This document shows, in pieces, positions 62,641-64,000 of a stretch of DNA of 64,000 nt (position 1 is its first letter; every line of letters begins with the position of its first letter). Under the pieces are notes generated by a model. That model was not told the origin of the DNA and did not search any database. It worked only from the letters and a program-made list of their open reading frames with translations. The translations under genes were made by a program, and so were the position numbers. This DNA is from Diphasiastrum complanatum (Eukaryota; Streptophyta; Lycopodiopsida; Lycopodiales; Lycopodiaceae), in the NCBI GenBank assembly GCA_029204225.1, contig CM055104.1, positions 28,526,253 through 28,590,252 of the forward strand, read 5' to 3'.

Positions 62641-64000
62641 TCAACCAAGTAATTAAAGGCCATTATAACATCTGCCTTTAACAATATAAAATTTATACAT
62701 CTAGACCAACATCTAGATATTACAAAGTTATGCTAAATTCCAACTGAATTCAGTGGTTATCCTTGATATAAGTTAGACTCTGTCAACCAAATACGAGCTC
62801 ACTAGGATACAATTAATAACTTAGGATATTTCTCTTTTAGGAAATATTCTATATCAAGAATCTTTTATATTCTATGCCCACAATTCTCATAAATGAATCC
62901 AGATGACTCACAAATCATGTCTTATAAGAAATATAGGTCCAAATAAACAGCTCCTGATGAATTCTCTTCACACTACTTATTCAACCAATTAACTTCAAAT
63001 CAAGAGTAATCCAAATACTCGAGTCAATTGTAAATGATTGTCTAAGTGTCGACTAGTATAACACCACATTTAGATCCTCTTCCAAACCATCATTAAAGTT
63101 AATAAATTATCCTTTCCATAGAAAGAACCATTAACCTACAAGTAACTGTTTCTCACATTACTTGTTCATATGTCTATACACTCTGACTAGTTTAAGTATA
63201 CGATATAAACTCAGTACATATAGGAAACACATAGTAGATCCACAAGATTAAGATGTACATAAACATAGGCTATAAACTGGCAAATATCTATAATCCGCAT
63301 ATGTTACTCACATAATTCACTGAGAATCTTGCAACTCACAGCTACAAACCACCTCTATTTCTCATGAGTAAATAATACATCTGGGAAATCTTTGAAGTGA
63401 ATAATTTCACATCACAAGTTTTCCAACCATCTAACTCTTATTAACAAAATTTCTTCTACCAATCAGGTTACCTCAGATCTTAGTGCACATAGGCTAACTT
63501 ATACAAAACATCTTTGGACATAAAGTTAAAATTAAAGCTTTATTCCTCTGATCCAATCCATAACAAAATGGTACTTGGTAACAATCAGTGAACTTTAATT
63601 TAATCTTTATCACTACTTCTCATATTCATGAATATCTCACAGCTCAATACCCCCAATACTCCTCTAGCTCCAGATTAATCAAAATAATCACTTAGAGAGT
63701 TCCTCTATTTTTACTAGATAGTTCAACCTTTGCACACATACTGGATTTTTTTTCAAAAATCTATGCAACTGGTTGATTCCTCAAAAGTCTTAGTCCTATC
63801 TTATCCCCATTTTAAAAAGAAATTACATAATTTCGATTGAAAAGTTCTCAGGAGACAACGTATAAGATATAAAAGATTCAAAAAAGTTAGTAATGAGTAT
63901 CCAATACTATTACAAATCGGACTTTTTCCTCAAAATCACAGAATATCTTATCCCGAGTGATAGAAATATTACATCTCAATTAACTATCAAATAGAGATAA
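62641..64000. other. G-poor AT-rich sequence, nothing recognised
   Basis: Expected to hold the upstream pol of the minus-strand chromovirus, but no motif could be read. Composition (few G on the + strand) resembles 1270-2190. Confidence 0.4.

Overview
The window looks like nuclear DNA from a land plant with a large, repeat-rich genome. The evidence is plant-type Ty1/Copia elements primed by initiator tRNA-Met, Ty3/Gypsy elements of the chromovirus type and of a Tat/Athila-like type (primer sites of the form TGGCGCCGTTG), long (TC)n/(AG)n arrays, and one split host gene with a 4.66 kb intron. Low gene density, a retroelement inside an intron and nested LTR elements would fit a fern, lycophyte or gymnosperm, but the sequence alone does not fix the species.

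The only ordinary cellular gene I can support is a Yippee-like zinc-binding protein on the + strand (exons 13144-13257 and 17916-18143, 113 aa, phase-0 intron). Its intron holds a reverse-oriented chromovirus integrase remnant and an (AG)n array that ends 22 bases before the acceptor. A complementary (TC)n array lies 0.3 kb downstream of the stop.

Layout. 1-2.9 kb: degenerate repeats and G-poor sequence. 2.9-8.4 kb: a rearranged Copia element with a duplicated integrase segment, foreign insertions and a 3' LTR. 8.5-11 kb: Gypsy pieces (a minus-strand primer site, then a plus-strand pol tail and LTR). 11.5-18.5 kb: microsatellites and the Yippee-like gene. 18.5-24.4 kb: mostly unrecognised AT-rich DNA. 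24.4-26.5 kb: a Gypsy LTR-like stretch and a gag scrap on the + strand. 26.5-32.6 kb: a minus-strand Gypsy element with gag, protease and RT but no integrase. 32.7-38.7 kb: a complete Copia element with both LTRs and a TATCA target duplication, nested in the LTR of a second Copia that resumes to 40.7 kb. 41-45.6 kb: unknown ORF scraps, a ~190 bp tandem repeat and a broken DDE-transposase-like gene. 46.2-54.5 kb: a plus-strand Gypsy element carrying an antisense ~0.94 kb 18S rRNA fragment and, after integrase, an extra ORF region with its own TATA-like box and strong ATG context. 54.6-58.2 kb: a fourth, dead Copia. 58.2-64 kb: LTR-like DNA, a CCAAT minisatellite, a 444 bp AT array and a minus-strand chromovirus tail.

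Nearly all retroelement genes are broken by stops, frameshifts, deletions or lost catalytic residues. The least ordinary items are the 18S capture inside the Gypsy element, the extra ORF block behind its integrase, the transposase-like pseudogene near 45 kb, the G-box palindromes in the young Copia LTR, and the complementary arrays around Yippee exon 2.
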